A stretch of 34,844 nucleotides of DNA from Bacteroidota bacterium. Lineage in GTDB: Bacteria > Bacteroidota > Bacteroidia > Chitinophagales > Saprospiraceae. The position numbers and the translations under genes were made by a program. The DNA is taken from positions 1-34,844 of the forward strand of contig JAKQJD010000558.1 of the NCBI GenBank assembly GCA_029561355.1. Reading direction: 5' to 3'. This document shows positions 14,357 through 24,270 of this stretch, in pieces (position 1 is the first letter of the stretch; each line of letters opens with the position of its first letter). Below the pieces are notes generated by a model. It searched no databases and had not been told where the DNA came from. It saw only the letters and a list, made by a program, of their open reading frames with translations.

Positions 14357-15463
14357 ATGAACCCGAAATCAACAGGTTTCGTATGTTTCGGCATGTTCTT
14401 GCATCGATTATTCATTTGCGCAGGTCTCTTGCTATTCCTGGCCGGCCGGATGCAGGCTCAGGAAATCAACCAGGATTCTTCGGTGCGCTTCTTCGGCGTT
14501 CCCCTGGTATTTTTCAGTTCCGACACAAAATGGGGATTCGGCGCGGGTGGTGTCCTTACGTTCCGGGGTTACACGTTGCGGTCCAGCGTCACGTTCAGCC
14601 TTACTTATACACAACGCAAACAATGGCAGGCGCTTTTTCCGTTCGTGTGGTTCAGCCGGAACGGCGACTGGCGGGCTTACGGCGAAGCGGGCTGGTACCA
14701 TTATTCTTACCGGTATTTCGGCCACGGCAATTCCTATCCCAACAATTATGTAGAAAACTACAAGGCGGAGTATCCGCGTTTGCGCGTATCGGCGACCAGA
14801 AGTATTAATCGGAAGCAATCAGCCGGACTTCGTTATTACCTCGACGGCTACCGGATTATTGAAAAAGAACCCGGCGGCGAGATCGCCCACCATGAAGTGC
14901 CGGGCGCCGACGGCGGTTTTTCCTCCGGTCTGGGCGTTGTATGGTTATACGATTCCCGGGAAAACCAGTTTTTTCCGCACCGCGGCTGGTACGTGGAGTC
15001 TACCCTTACCGCCGAACATCCGCTCACGTTGAGCGAATTCCGTTACATGCGCTATTTACTGGATGCGGCCCATTACCAGTCTCTGGGTCAGAAATGGGTG
15101 CTGGCCACACAATTTTATGCCCAGTTCACCGCAGGGCACCCGCCCTTTTTTCAATTGCCTTACCTGGGCGGCAGCAGGCGTCTGCGCGGGTATCCCGATT
15201 CCAAATACCGCGACCGGCACACGGTGCTGCTTCAAACGGAACTGCGGTATCCAATCTTCTGGCGTTTTAAAGGAACCGCTTTCGCCGCTGTGGGCAGTGT
15301 ATTCGGCACACCCCACGAACGGGTACGCTGGCGCCCGAACGGTGGCATCGGCTTACGTGTCGAATTCGATCAGCGCCAACACCAGCATTTGCGAATGGAC
15401 TACGGCTGGGGAGAGTTTCCGGGCAATTCGGGGTTTTATCTGACGTTTGGGGAAGCGTTTTGA
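14357..15463 (+). CDS. Omp85/BamA-superfamily outer-membrane barrel without POTRA domains
   Basis: The 368-residue product has a signal peptide ending in GRMQAQ and then a full-length barrel of the bacterial surface antigen (PF01103) type. The strands FGAGGVLTFRGYTLRSSVTF, ALFPFVWFSR and LRVSATRSIN alternate in barrel fashion. GVVWLYDSRENQFFPHRGWY is the usual mid-barrel signature. RRLRGYPDSKYRD contains the LRGY form of the loop-6 V/IRGF motif. The C-terminus GFYLTFGEAF ends in Phe. No POTRA repeats precede the barrel, so it is not BamA itself and its role is unknown. An alternative start at 14393 would shorten the signal peptide. Confidence 0.87.
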   Translation: MNPKSTGFVCFGMFLHRLFICAGLLLFLAGRMQAQEINQDSSVRFFGVPLVFFSSDTKWGFGAGGVLTFRGYTLRSSVTFSLTYTQRKQWQALFPFVWFSRNGDWRAYGEAGWYHYSYRYFGHGNSYPNNYVENYKAEYPRLRVSATRSINRKQSAGLRYYLDGYRIIEKEPGGEIAHHEVPGADGGFSSGLGVVWLYDSRENQFFPHRGWYVESTLTAEHPLTLSEFRYMRYLLDAAHYQSLGQKWVLATQFYAQFTAGHPPFFQLPYLGGSRRLRGYPDSKYRDRHTVLLQTELRYPIFWRFKGTAFAAVGSVFGTPHERVRWRPNGGIGLRVEFDQRQHQHLRMDYGWGEFPGNSGFYLTFGEAF

Positions 15464-15465
15464 TG

Positions 15466-15523
15466 AGAGGTTGAGAAGTTGAGAGGTTGAGGAGTTGAGA
15501 GCGGCCACTTGAATACTCAACTC
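15466..15523. repeat. GTTGAGA word array with a small hairpin
   Basis: About five near-tandem copies of the word GAGAGGTTGA/GAAGTTGA run from 15466 to 15500. GAGTTGAG (15492-15499) pairs with CTCAACTC (15516-15523). It lies directly after the Omp85-like gene and is the least developed of the word-array palindromes. Confidence 0.65.
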
Positions 15524-15591
15524 TTCAAACTTGCTTGACCAGGCGCATACAAATACCCGCATGCTGTTCGTTTGACAGAAAAACAAATTTT

Positions 15592-16458
15592 ATGCGAAAA
15601 CCACTTTTTCTGTATGCGCTGCTGTTCGTCAGCCTTTCTGTCCACGCGCAAAAAAGCGCTAAATCCGTCCAGCGGAATTTCGATTTAAAGGAGGCGATTG
15701 CTCAAAAGGTAATCAGCGTAGTGGCGGAAGGTACCGGCGGGCACCAGGGAGAATGCCTGAAAATTGTTTGCAGGAACCTGCGTGGTTCTTCCGTTCGCAT
15801 CCGTTTTCCGCAGGGACAATTGATGGAACCGCAGGACAGCGCCCAACAGACGCTCGTCGTGGCCGAGGAAAAATGGCTCGCTGTGACGGCTAAAACGCCG
15901 GGAGAAGTATTGCTGAAGACCTTCTGCACCCAGGCCGGCGACATTTCTCCAACAAAGGGCTCTGTTTTTGCCGTAACGGCCATGGCGCCCCAAACCCTGT
16001 GCAATGTATTAAAATTCATTACAGAACAGGGCAAAACGGATTCCGGCGCCGCACAGGCTGCCGTGTGGGCGGTTACCAGCCGCTCCTCGCTGGGCAGTAT
16101 CGGGGATCCGGCGCTCACCCGGTTTGTGGCCGAGCAATTGGGCAAGGCGACGCCAACTTATACGATCAAACATAAAACGGTCGAATCCGTGCCGGGAAGA
16201 ACCGCAGACCTGGGAAAGGCGATGGTCGTGGAAGGCAACTTCAAGTATTACCTGGAAAAGGATGAAAAGGTGCGCATGGTGCTGCTCGACAGCACCGGCA
16301 AAGTGGTCACTAACATTTCCAAAGAAGAACGTATGATTGCCGGAGAGCATCGGAGCGGGCTTCACCTGGAAGTCTGGAACCTCACGGCCGGCAAATACAC
16401 CGTGCGCATGCAAACTACAGACGGGCGGGTGATCAAAGACATGGAGGTGGAGTTTTAA
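15592..16458 (+). CDS. Secreted protein of unknown function with a T9SS-like tail
   Basis: The 288-residue product starts with a signal peptide (LFLYALLFVSLSVHAQ). Residues about 25-125 look like a beta-sandwich, 130-190 are more helical, and about 215-288 (VRMVLLDSTGKVV, LTAGKYTVRMQTTDGRVI, MEVEF) resemble the type A T9SS sorting fold. The match is partial and might only be a generic beta domain. Two Cys pairs are present. I do not recognise the family. The start at 15592 is preferred over upstream options in the same frame because it opens the signal peptide. Confidence 0.75.
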   Translation: MRKPLFLYALLFVSLSVHAQKSAKSVQRNFDLKEAIAQKVISVVAEGTGGHQGECLKIVCRNLRGSSVRIRFPQGQLMEPQDSAQQTLVVAEEKWLAVTAKTPGEVLLKTFCTQAGDISPTKGSVFAVTAMAPQTLCNVLKFITEQGKTDSGAAQAAVWAVTSRSSLGSIGDPALTRFVAEQLGKATPTYTIKHKTVESVPGRTADLGKAMVVEGNFKYYLEKDEKVRMVLLDSTGKVVTNISKEERMIAGEHRSGLHLEVWNLTAGKYTVRMQTTDGRVIKDMEVEF

Positions 16459-16461
16459 AAT

Positions 16462-16514
16462 CAGGCAGAAAAAGAATGTTTTTACTGAAAAAAAATATTC
16501 TTTTGCCTGTTTTT
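16462..16514 (+). terminator. Hairpin with U-tract between two co-directional genes
   Basis: CAGGCAGAAAAAGAATGTTT (from 16462) pairs imperfectly with the segment ending TATTCTTTTGCCTG at 16509, followed by TTTTTAG. It begins four bases after the stop of the upstream gene and ends nine bases before the next ATG, leaving almost no room for a separate promoter. It may be a leaky terminator or attenuator, or an mRNA-stabilising stem. Confidence 0.7.
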
Positions 16515-16522
16515 AGATCAAT

Positions 16523-16864
16523 ATGTACACCTACCTGAAATCTACCTTCGTATTTGCGCTGCACCTCTTTGTGACGTTGCTCGCCTGGGTCGCGCCGTTT
16601 CTTTTTTCCTGGAAATTATGCCTGGCTGTGTACGGCACCGTTATGCTGCAGTTTACCCTGTTCGGGCGATGCCTGATGAACGAACACCACGGCTTGAAAG
16701 AAGAAGAAAACCGGATTTTTTATACGGATTTGCTGGAAAAAATGCATTTTTCACCAGATCGCGCGCTGGTGAAGTTTCTGGTCCGAAGACTCCTGTATCC
16801 TGTACTGGCCTGCGTGGCGCTCATCTGGCAATATCTTTTGGGGCATGAAGCATTGCTGTTTTAA
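16523..16864 (+). CDS. Small membrane protein of unknown function
   Basis: The 113-residue product has two hydrophobic segments at about 8-46, long enough for two helices, then a polar stretch (NEHHGLKEEENRIFY, KMHFSPDRALVKF) and a third helix at about 90-107. It has no signal peptide and I do not recognise a family. The gene follows the secreted-protein gene by 64 bases, separated only by the hairpin at 16462-16514. Confidence 0.7.
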   Translation: MYTYLKSTFVFALHLFVTLLAWVAPFLFSWKLCLAVYGTVMLQFTLFGRCLMNEHHGLKEEENRIFYTDLLEKMHFSPDRALVKFLVRRLLYPVLACVALIWQYLLGHEALLF

Positions 16865-16884
16865 CCGCATTTTGAGAGAATTAT

Positions 16885-16930
16885 CAAAAAAAATGCCGGT
16901 CTCACATGAAGCGAGACCGGCATTTTATAT
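16885..16930. terminator. Bidirectional rho-independent terminator
   Basis: AAATGCCGGTCTC (16891-16903) pairs with GAGACCGGCATTT (16913-16925), a perfect 13-bp stem with a 9-nt loop. A/T runs flank both sides. It lies between the convergent small membrane-protein gene and the first giant gene and can serve both. Confidence 0.92.
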
Positions 16931-16942
16931 CATTGTTTTTGT

Positions 16943-19900
16943 TTAGCGCATAATGGTAACGTCGCCTTCAAACATTTCTGTCTGGCCATCGATGAACTCG
17001 ATTTCGGCCGTCCAGATAAACACGGCGGGATTACCTTTTTTACCGCGTACCGTACCATCCCAGGCTTTTGAAGGATCGTTGGGCAGGAAATCGCGCACCT
17101 CGAATACGGCATCGCCCCAGCGGTCGAAAATAAGCCATTTGTGAATTTTCACCACGTCATTTCCGCCATGTATCATCAGCACGGATTTCAACGGATCGTC
17201 GCTGTTGAGGTCGAAAATGTTCGGAATGAACACCTGCCGTTCTCTTCTTACGGTTACGTTGAGCACATCGCTGGCTTTACAGCCGTTTGAGTCCTGCACG
17301 GTAATCACGTGGCGGTACGTTTGCAGAGGCTGGTAACTGAACGAACAGCATTCCGCCGAATCGCGGTTGGGCGACAGGTTCCAGTCCACCTTCGCCACCG
17401 GCGTTTCATTCATAATTACAGCCTGTACCGTAACGCTGTCGCCAAGGTGTACTGTTAAATCCTCTCCCAATTCCACCGACAGTTCGCCGGGTTCCGAGAT
17501 CGTGATCAGCGTATCCAGCAAACAACCGTTCGCATCTTCCAGGGAGAGGGTGTATTCCCCTGCCGCCAGGTTGCTGAACTGGTCTACAGCGCTGGCCGTT
17601 GCTCCGTTCAGGCTGTATACAAACGGCTCCACGCCGCCATTTACAGCCGAAACAGCAATCACACCGTTTATATCGCCGAAACACTTGATATCCCGAACAG
17701 TCAGGTCGATAGCGGTCGGCACGTTCGGGTCGTTCGCAACCACAATCGACTGGGTATTGGTACAGCCGTTGAGGGTGTTGGTGACCAGAAGTGTGTAGGT
17801 TCCCGGAGCGTCTACCACAGGCGAAAGCGTATTATCGCCCGAAACGATGTTGCCGCCGGTTGTCGTCCACCCGTACGTGAATGTATTACCGGTGGAAGTA
17901 CCCGCGCCACTGATGGACAGAGACGTGGTCGTGCAATTCAGGTCGCCCGGAACGGAAGCCGCTACGGTCGGTTGGGTAAAGTTGGCAGCAACGGTTACGG
18001 ATATCGGATTGGTACAACCATTATTGGCCACTACATTAAAAATATAAGTGCCCGCAGTAGTGATCTCAACCGTTTCCGTCGTGGCATTGAAGCCGTTCGG
18101 TCCCGACCAGAAGAAAGTAGCGCCTGGAGTGGTCACACTACCGGAAATACTGCCTACGCCATTGTTCAAACAGTTCAATTCATCCCCTTCGGCAGCGCCG
18201 AGCGGGAAGTTGGCATCTACGTTCATCACGGTGGAAGCCTCGGCAGTACAACCGTTCGAAGCAGTTACCGTCACATTATACGGTCCCGGCTGATTGACGT
18301 CCAGCGTATCAGCCGTGGCATTGTTCGGGGTGATGCCGGCACCCTGCCATTCGTACAGCGAAGCAGGATCCGAACTGGAAACCGTCAGCGTACCGGTCGG
18401 ATTCTGGCAGGTAATCGTATCGCCTTCCGCACTCACGACCGGCGGATTCGTATCCTGATCGACCACTACATTATCCGTGGACTGGCAGCCGGAAACCGGG
18501 TTGACAATCGTCAGTGTGTAGTTGCCGGAAACACTGACCGTTATAGAAGCGGCGTGCTCCGAACCGGTCGGCACACCTTGTCCCGACCATGTGTATTCCA
18601 GTTGTCCGCTGGGCGAAGTGGAACCGCTGCCGTCCAGCAGCACCTGCGTTACCGCACAGGTAATGAGTTGATCTTCTCCTGCAACGGAAACTGGCAGGTT
18701 TTGGTCCTGTAGTACAATTACATCGTCCGTTTTGCTACAACCGTTCAGGGTATTGACAATAGTGAGCGTATAAGGGCCTACACCTGTAACGACAGGATTT
18801 GCAACCGTGTCATTTGCAGACGTAATGCCAGAGCCGCTCCAGAGAATCGTAAATTCTGCGCCGCTGCTGGAACCCGCCGAACTCAGGGTAACACCCGTTG
18901 TACTGTTGGCACAGGTAAGCGTCTGGTCGTCGCCCGCTACTACAAATGGCTCCACAACATCTTCCAGAACAGTCACCTCATCCGTATTGCTACAACCATT
19001 GGCTGTATTGGTCACCGTAAGCGAGTAATTGCCCGGTTCAAAAACATTGGGAGAATTTTGAGTCGTTTCTCCACTCACAATACCCGGACCGCTCCATGCG
19101 TAAAGGATATTGGGGCCTGCCTGCGACAATGCGCCATCCAGTTGCAGCGTATCGACGGCACAGTTCAATGTCTGGTCTGAGCCGGCAGACGTTACTGGCA
19201 AATCGGCGTTCAAGCCTACGAATACCACATCCGAGGCTGTGCAATGGTTGTCGATGTTCGTCACTGTCACCACGTATGTTCCGGAGTCGGAAACCATCGG
19301 GCTCATGTCGTTAAAATTGCCCGAATTGATGCCCGCACCCTGCCAGAGATATTCGATATTCAGGCCGGTGCTCGAATTCGAACCGTCAATCGCCTGTGCA
19401 GGTGTCTGGCAGTCGAGTACAAGATCTGTTCCGGCGTCGGCTATCGGAAGTGCAACATCTTCGTCGATCTCGACATCGTCCACGGCTGAACAGCCATTGG
19501 CCGGATTGGTCACTACGAGCGCGTAATTTCCGGGCGCGCTGACGGAAGGGCTTTGCTGCGTTTCATTGGCAGGCGTTATGTCTTGCCCGGTCCACAAATA
19601 ATCCATTCCTGCACTGGAGCCGCTGCCATTCAGCATGATGCTGGTCGTCTGGCAATTCAATATACCGTCAGGGCCGGCTGCTGCTACAGGGAATGCTTTA
19701 TCTTCCAGAATAATTACAGTATCCTTTGATACACAACTGTTTACAGTATTAGTAACGGTCAGAATGTAGGTATCTGGAGAATCTACGTCCGGTGTAGCCG
19801 AACTTTCATTTGCCGGTGTAATGCTTTGTCCGCTCCACAAAATCTGGATACCAGCACCGCTGGACGAAGCAGATCCGTCGAGTGCAATCGTATCCTGTGC

Positions 19901-22900
19901 ACAGGTAAGGGTAGCATCGGCACCAGCACTGGCGACCGGATAAGCAAGGTCCTCGCTTACCAGTACGTCGTTGATGGTAACACATCCGTTCACTGTATTC
20001 GTAACCTCCAGTTGATAGGTGCCGTCCATACTTACGCTCAGGGTAGCGAGCGCTTCATTACCTGTATTGATATCCGGTCCGGACCATAGATATTCAAAAT
20101 TACTTCCCGATGAAGAGTTGCCGCCGATCGGCACGGAACTGTTTGCACAGTCGATCGTTTGATCCAAACCTGCATCCGCCACAGGCGCCAGGGTATCCGA
20201 AACGACCAGCGCATCCGAAGAAGACGTACACAGGTTGGTCGTATTGGTAATCAGAACGGTATAGGTGCCGGACTGGTTTACAACCGGTCTGATCAGGTTC
20301 TGGTTGGCTGCATTGATAGCAGGTCCCGACCACAACAGTGTAAATCCTGCGCCGGTAGAAGAGCCCGTAGCATCCAGCGTATCCGCATGGCTATTGAAAC
20401 AATTCAGTGTAAGATCATTGCCGGCTACGGAAACCGGGCTGATTGTATCGATGGCAATCACCACCACATCCGTATTGGTGCAGCTGTTCAAATTATTGGT
20501 TACCGTGAGGTTGTAGGTACCGGGCAGTGTAATATTCTGCGGGTTTTGCGCAGTGCCATTCGCACCCGAAATGCCCGGACCCGTCCAGGTGTAAACGATA
20601 TCCACACCGGTACTGGATGCGGAGCCATCGATGTTCACGCTGCTTACACCACAATTCAACACCAGATCGGAACCTGCATTCGCTGTAGGAACGCTGGCAT
20701 CTTCCGAAATGACCACCTGATCGGTAGACGAACAATGGTTAACCGTGTTGGTCACTACCAGCACATACGTTCCCGGATCATTGATCGTGGGGTTGGGTAG
20801 CATCGCGTTAGCGGGTGTGATGCCCGGGCCGGTCCACAGGAAAGTGATCGTCGCAGGACTTCCGCTACCGTTCAGCGGAATACCATTAGGTGTGGTACAC
20901 GTCAGAATCTCGTCGGTTCCGGCATTCGCCGTCGGTACAGCGATGTCCTGTAAAATGGTCACATTGTCCGTAGCAGTACAATGATTGACCGTATTTGTAA
21001 TGGTAAGGGTGTAAACGCCCGGAAGTGTAACCTGCGGCGTGTATGAATTCTGGTTACCGGCGTTGATACCCGCTCCTGTCCAGATGGCGGTAAAATCAGC
21101 ACCCTGTGACGAACCGCTGCCGTTCAGCGTGACATTCAGCACCGTACAATTCAGGGTACTGTCATTGCCCGCCAGTGCTACCGGCAGCATTACCTGCGAA
21201 GTAATCACAGTGGTATCGCTGGTTGAGCAGCCGTTCGTGGAATTATTGACAACAATAATGTACGTACCCGCAGTTGAAATGGAAGGCATGGCCTGGTTCT
21301 GGTTGGCGCCGGTAATACCCGGGCCGGTCCATACATAACTGATACCGGGGCCGGTGCTCGTTGTCGCTCCGCCGATGACGACAGAGGAAACGGTGCAATT
21401 CAACACCTGATCGGCGCCCGCTGCCGCTACCGGCGCATTGGCATCCTGTGATATCACGACCTGATCGGTAGCAGTACAATGGTTGACGGGGTTGGTCACA
21501 ACCAGGGTATAAGTTCCCGGAAGGTTGACGTTGGGATTCGGGAGGGCCTGATTGGTTGCGTCGATATCCGCACCTGTCCATAAGAAGGTAATTCCGGCCG
21601 GTCCGCCTGTACCGTTCAGCGTAACACCGTTGGGAGAGGAACAGGTCAGGATCTGGTCGACACCGGCATTGACCGTCGGACTTACAATGTCCTGCGTAAC
21701 GACCACATTATCAGTCGCCGTACACAGGCTCACCGAGTTGGTGACAGTGATGGTATAGGTACCCGGCAGGGTCACTTGTGGCGAGTACAGGTTCTGATTA
21801 CCGGCATTGATACCGGGGCCCGACCAGGAGGCAGACAAATTGGCGCCCTGTGAAGAAGCGGATCCGTTGAGTGTAACGGTAAGGATATTGCAATTCAACA
21901 AGGCATCAGCACCTGCACTTGCAGTTGGAGGCGTTGTAAGCTGGGTCACCTGCACCACATCCGTACCGGAGCAGCCGTTGTTGCTATTCAAAACGGTTAA
22001 GGTATACGATCCGCCGGTAGACACCGTAGGCGTTTGCTGGTTCTGGTTGGCCGGCGTTATTCCCGGCCCCGTCCATGTAAACTGGAACGGACCTGCGCCG
22101 CCGCTGGCCGAGCCGTTCAGGATGACGCTGAGTGTCTGACAGTTGATGGTCTGGTCGGTGCCTGCATTCGCCACTGGGGGCGAATTATTCGGAATGACGG
22201 TAGTGGTAGCCGTTTGGGAACATCCGTTTGCAGGATTCGTGACCGTAACGGTATACGTGCCGGCTACTGTTACAACAGGATTTTCCTGATGCTGATTGCC
22301 GGCATTAATGCCCGGGCCACTCCAGTTGTAGGTGGCGGTTGCCACATTCGAACTACCGTCGATTGTTACGGAAGGTTGGAGGCAAGTAATCGTTCCGCCC
22401 ACAGCAGTCGCTGTAGGAAGCGTATCATTTGCAATGACCGCAGTGGTGGCTATGGAAGTACAGCCGGTGATCGGGTTGGTTACCGATAAAGTATAAGTGC
22501 CGCCGCAACTGACGGTCGGGTTTTGCAGAAACTGGTTGGCAGGCGTGATGCATGGCCCGGCCCATTGATAGTTCACTCCCGGAGTCGGCGAACTGCCTTG
22601 CAACGTAACGGTAGGCGTGTTGCAGGTTATCGTTCCCCCTACAGCGGTAGCACCCGGGAATGCGGCGGAAGAGGTGACGTTTACCGTCGCCGTATCCCTG
22701 CAGGTTGTTCCCGAAACCGAGGTAGTAACAATCAGGTTATACATACCCGGCCCCGTCACAGTTTGGGTAGTCCCGCTCCCCAGTGTTGTCCAGGTGGCAT
22801 TCGTCCATCGGAAAGTAGCGCCGGAAGAGGTGGTAGATCCCGTACTGTTGAGCGTCAGGCTCGGCATGGCGCAATTGATCTGTGGCACTGCCGGAATATT

Positions 22901-24031
22901 GGCTACCGACGGCACAATGATGACATTGAACGTAAGAATGGTATCACAGGTATTGTCATACACCAGCGGTTGCTGTTGCGTCCCCTGGTTACAATAACTT
23001 GTACCATTCAAAACAAAGCAGGTCCCCTGACATATATACTTGGTTCCCAGGTTTTTGATATTCTGTGGTAAAACAGTAATTTTCTGTCGCACCGTACTGT
23101 CGCAACCCAGGTAAGACAAGTAGTGAGCAGTCAGATTGGTGATCCCGACAGGCAGTGACGTGGTGGTATAGGGGGATTCCGGATTCGTAAATACCCGGTC
23201 CTCGTAACACAATATCAAATCAGGTTTAATAGTTGGCGCCAATAACGTCAGGTGCACCGGCAGACAGGCCGTGTTCGGGGCGAAACAGGCATTTCCCGCG
23301 CCCACGCATACGTTTCCATTCAACGGCGTATTGCCGAAAGTAATAGTAACAGTGGTACCCTGCGGAGCAGGAACCTGAAGCGTATTTGAATTAGTACCGT
23401 TGATGCGCGAGCCGGCCGGCCCTGTCCAGCGATACCAGGCAGTACCGTCGACCGGCGGAATGGTATAAACGGCCGTAGCACCCGGGCACAGTTCAGTCGG
23501 GCCGGTGGGTTGGTCGGGAATACCGGGAGGAGGAGGCGTTACCGAACCCTGGGTAATATCCACAGTAAAATCACACACGTCTCCAAAAGAGCCGTCGATC
23601 ATCAGATAATACGTCTGTCCGGGCACGAATTGATCGTATGACAACACCAGCGGAATGCCCGCTCCGTTATCGATGCCCGGATTACAGGCAACAGCATCCG
23701 TTGCATTACAGGCATCAAAAAACGCCACCTGAACGCCCTCACCCTGGGCACAGTTGGACGTAGTTGTCACAATTTCCATGCTCGTGGAGGTGGCCACAAA
23801 GCCCAGCCACTGGTCATTGTGTATTACAATCTGCCCGCATACGAGCATATTGGAGGAAGGGGTTCCACCACTGGTACCGCTGTAGTCGTCAAAATCGCAG
23901 TATACGCAGGTTGTGTTACAGGCACTTCCACCCGGAGGCGGCGGATTCGGGCAGGGTTGTGTTACCTGGGTTTTTGCTTCCAGCCAAAAAAACAGAAGCC
24001 CAATAAGAGAGTAGAGTACTTTTTTATGCAT
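16943..24031 (-). CDS. Giant modular T9SS surface protein (2,362 residues)
   Basis: A signal peptide (LIGLLFFWLEAKTQ) is followed at about 40-165 by a pre-peptidase/CUB-like beta domain, and at about 180-262 by a PKD-like module. From about 385 to 2050 there are about 21 Ig/PKD-like modules of 82-84 residues. Each has the plan LNC...LNGS...W(T/S)GPGI...PGTYTLTVTN...NGC...D...P.A.AG, with two cysteines about 55 residues apart that could form one disulfide per module. Next comes an SprB-like segment (IKCFGDINGVIAVSAVNGG), a final Ig-like domain and a CHU_C type B sorting domain (FIPNIFDLNSDD, FDRWGDAVFE, WDGTVRGKKG, GDVTIMR). No catalytic motif is visible. The architecture is that of a secreted adhesin or matrix protein; the ligand is unknown. 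A bidirectional terminator follows. Confidence 0.92.
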   Translation of the reverse strand: MHKKVLYSLIGLLFFWLEAKTQVTQPCPNPPPPGGSACNTTCVYCDFDDYSGTSGGTPSSNMLVCGQIVIHNDQWLGFVATSTSMEIVTTTSNCAQGEGVQVAFFDACNATDAVACNPGIDNGAGIPLVLSYDQFVPGQTYYLMIDGSFGDVCDFTVDITQGSVTPPPPGIPDQPTGPTELCPGATAVYTIPPVDGTAWYRWTGPAGSRINGTNSNTLQVPAPQGTTVTITFGNTPLNGNVCVGAGNACFAPNTACLPVHLTLLAPTIKPDLILCYEDRVFTNPESPYTTTSLPVGITNLTAHYLSYLGCDSTVRQKITVLPQNIKNLGTKYICQGTCFVLNGTSYCNQGTQQQPLVYDNTCDTILTFNVIIVPSVANIPAVPQINCAMPSLTLNSTGSTTSSGATFRWTNATWTTLGSGTTQTVTGPGMYNLIVTTSVSGTTCRDTATVNVTSSAAFPGATAVGGTITCNTPTVTLQGSSPTPGVNYQWAGPCITPANQFLQNPTVSCGGTYTLSVTNPITGCTSIATTAVIANDTLPTATAVGGTITCLQPSVTIDGSSNVATATYNWSGPGINAGNQHQENPVVTVAGTYTVTVTNPANGCSQTATTTVIPNNSPPVANAGTDQTINCQTLSVILNGSASGGAGPFQFTWTGPGITPANQNQQTPTVSTGGSYTLTVLNSNNGCSGTDVVQVTQLTTPPTASAGADALLNCNILTVTLNGSASSQGANLSASWSGPGINAGNQNLYSPQVTLPGTYTITVTNSVSLCTATDNVVVTQDIVSPTVNAGVDQILTCSSPNGVTLNGTGGPAGITFLWTGADIDATNQALPNPNVNLPGTYTLVVTNPVNHCTATDQVVISQDANAPVAAAGADQVLNCTVSSVVIGGATTSTGPGISYVWTGPGITGANQNQAMPSISTAGTYIIVVNNSTNGCSTSDTTVITSQVMLPVALAGNDSTLNCTVLNVTLNGSGSSQGADFTAIWTGAGINAGNQNSYTPQVTLPGVYTLTITNTVNHCTATDNVTILQDIAVPTANAGTDEILTCTTPNGIPLNGSGSPATITFLWTGPGITPANAMLPNPTINDPGTYVLVVTNTVNHCSSTDQVVISEDASVPTANAGSDLVLNCGVSSVNIDGSASSTGVDIVYTWTGPGISGANGTAQNPQNITLPGTYNLTVTNNLNSCTNTDVVVIAIDTISPVSVAGNDLTLNCFNSHADTLDATGSSTGAGFTLLWSGPAINAANQNLIRPVVNQSGTYTVLITNTTNLCTSSSDALVVSDTLAPVADAGLDQTIDCANSSVPIGGNSSSGSNFEYLWSGPDINTGNEALATLSVSMDGTYQLEVTNTVNGCVTINDVLVSEDLAYPVASAGADATLTCAQDTIALDGSASSSGAGIQILWSGQSITPANESSATPDVDSPDTYILTVTNTVNSCVSKDTVIILEDKAFPVAAAGPDGILNCQTTSIMLNGSGSSAGMDYLWTGQDITPANETQQSPSVSAPGNYALVVTNPANGCSAVDDVEIDEDVALPIADAGTDLVLDCQTPAQAIDGSNSSTGLNIEYLWQGAGINSGNFNDMSPMVSDSGTYVVTVTNIDNHCTASDVVFVGLNADLPVTSAGSDQTLNCAVDTLQLDGALSQAGPNILYAWSGPGIVSGETTQNSPNVFEPGNYSLTVTNTANGCSNTDEVTVLEDVVEPFVVAGDDQTLTCANSTTGVTLSSAGSSSGAEFTILWSGSGITSANDTVANPVVTGVGPYTLTIVNTLNGCSKTDDVIVLQDQNLPVSVAGEDQLITCAVTQVLLDGSGSTSPSGQLEYTWSGQGVPTGSEHAASITVSVSGNYTLTIVNPVSGCQSTDNVVVDQDTNPPVVSAEGDTITCQNPTGTLTVSSSDPASLYEWQGAGITPNNATADTLDVNQPGPYNVTVTASNGCTAEASTVMNVDANFPLGAAEGDELNCLNNGVGSISGSVTTPGATFFWSGPNGFNATTETVEITTAGTYIFNVVANNGCTNPISVTVAANFTQPTVAASVPGDLNCTTTSLSISGAGTSTGNTFTYGWTTTGGNIVSGDNTLSPVVDAPGTYTLLVTNTLNGCTNTQSIVVANDPNVPTAIDLTVRDIKCFGDINGVIAVSAVNGGVEPFVYSLNGATASAVDQFSNLAAGEYTLSLEDANGCLLDTLITISEPGELSVELGEDLTVHLGDSVTVQAVIMNETPVAKVDWNLSPNRDSAECCSFSYQPLQTYRHVITVQDSNGCKASDVLNVTVRRERQVFIPNIFDLNSDDPLKSVLMIHGGNDVVKIHKWLIFDRWGDAVFEVRDFLPNDPSKAWDGTVRGKKGNPAVFIWTAEIEFIDGQTEMFEGDVTIMR
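20411..21901 (-). repeat. Higher-order tandem duplication of three modules inside the giant gene
   Basis: Two consecutive blocks of three modules (21901-21158 and 21157-20411, about 248 residues each) match module by module. The first modules share NGS.SSQGA and PQVTLPG.YT; the second share ILTC..PNG and HC..TDQVVIS; the third share VLNC.VSSV. Modules at the same place in each block resemble each other more than their immediate neighbours. This indicates block duplication followed by divergence. Confidence 0.75.
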
Positions 24032-24270
24032 GAGATACCTCAGTTTGTGTAACCACTTTGATAAAAAGAATCGAACACGCCTTGTTGCTGCACAACAAAA
24101 CGGAATGTAGGTAAAGCGAAATGATTAGTTATAATTGGGTGGAGATGCCTTGGTTTGCAGGGGAGCAAGAGTGATTTCCTGGGCAATATTTGACAGGTGG
24201 CAAAACAAAGAAATACCTGCCGGATTTCACATGATCCGGAATCAATATTTCCGGATTTATGCCAATAAGA

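Noticed and set aside
14357..15463. BamA, the essential outer-membrane assembly protein
   Set aside because: No POTRA domains precede the barrel and the protein is less than half the usual BamA length.
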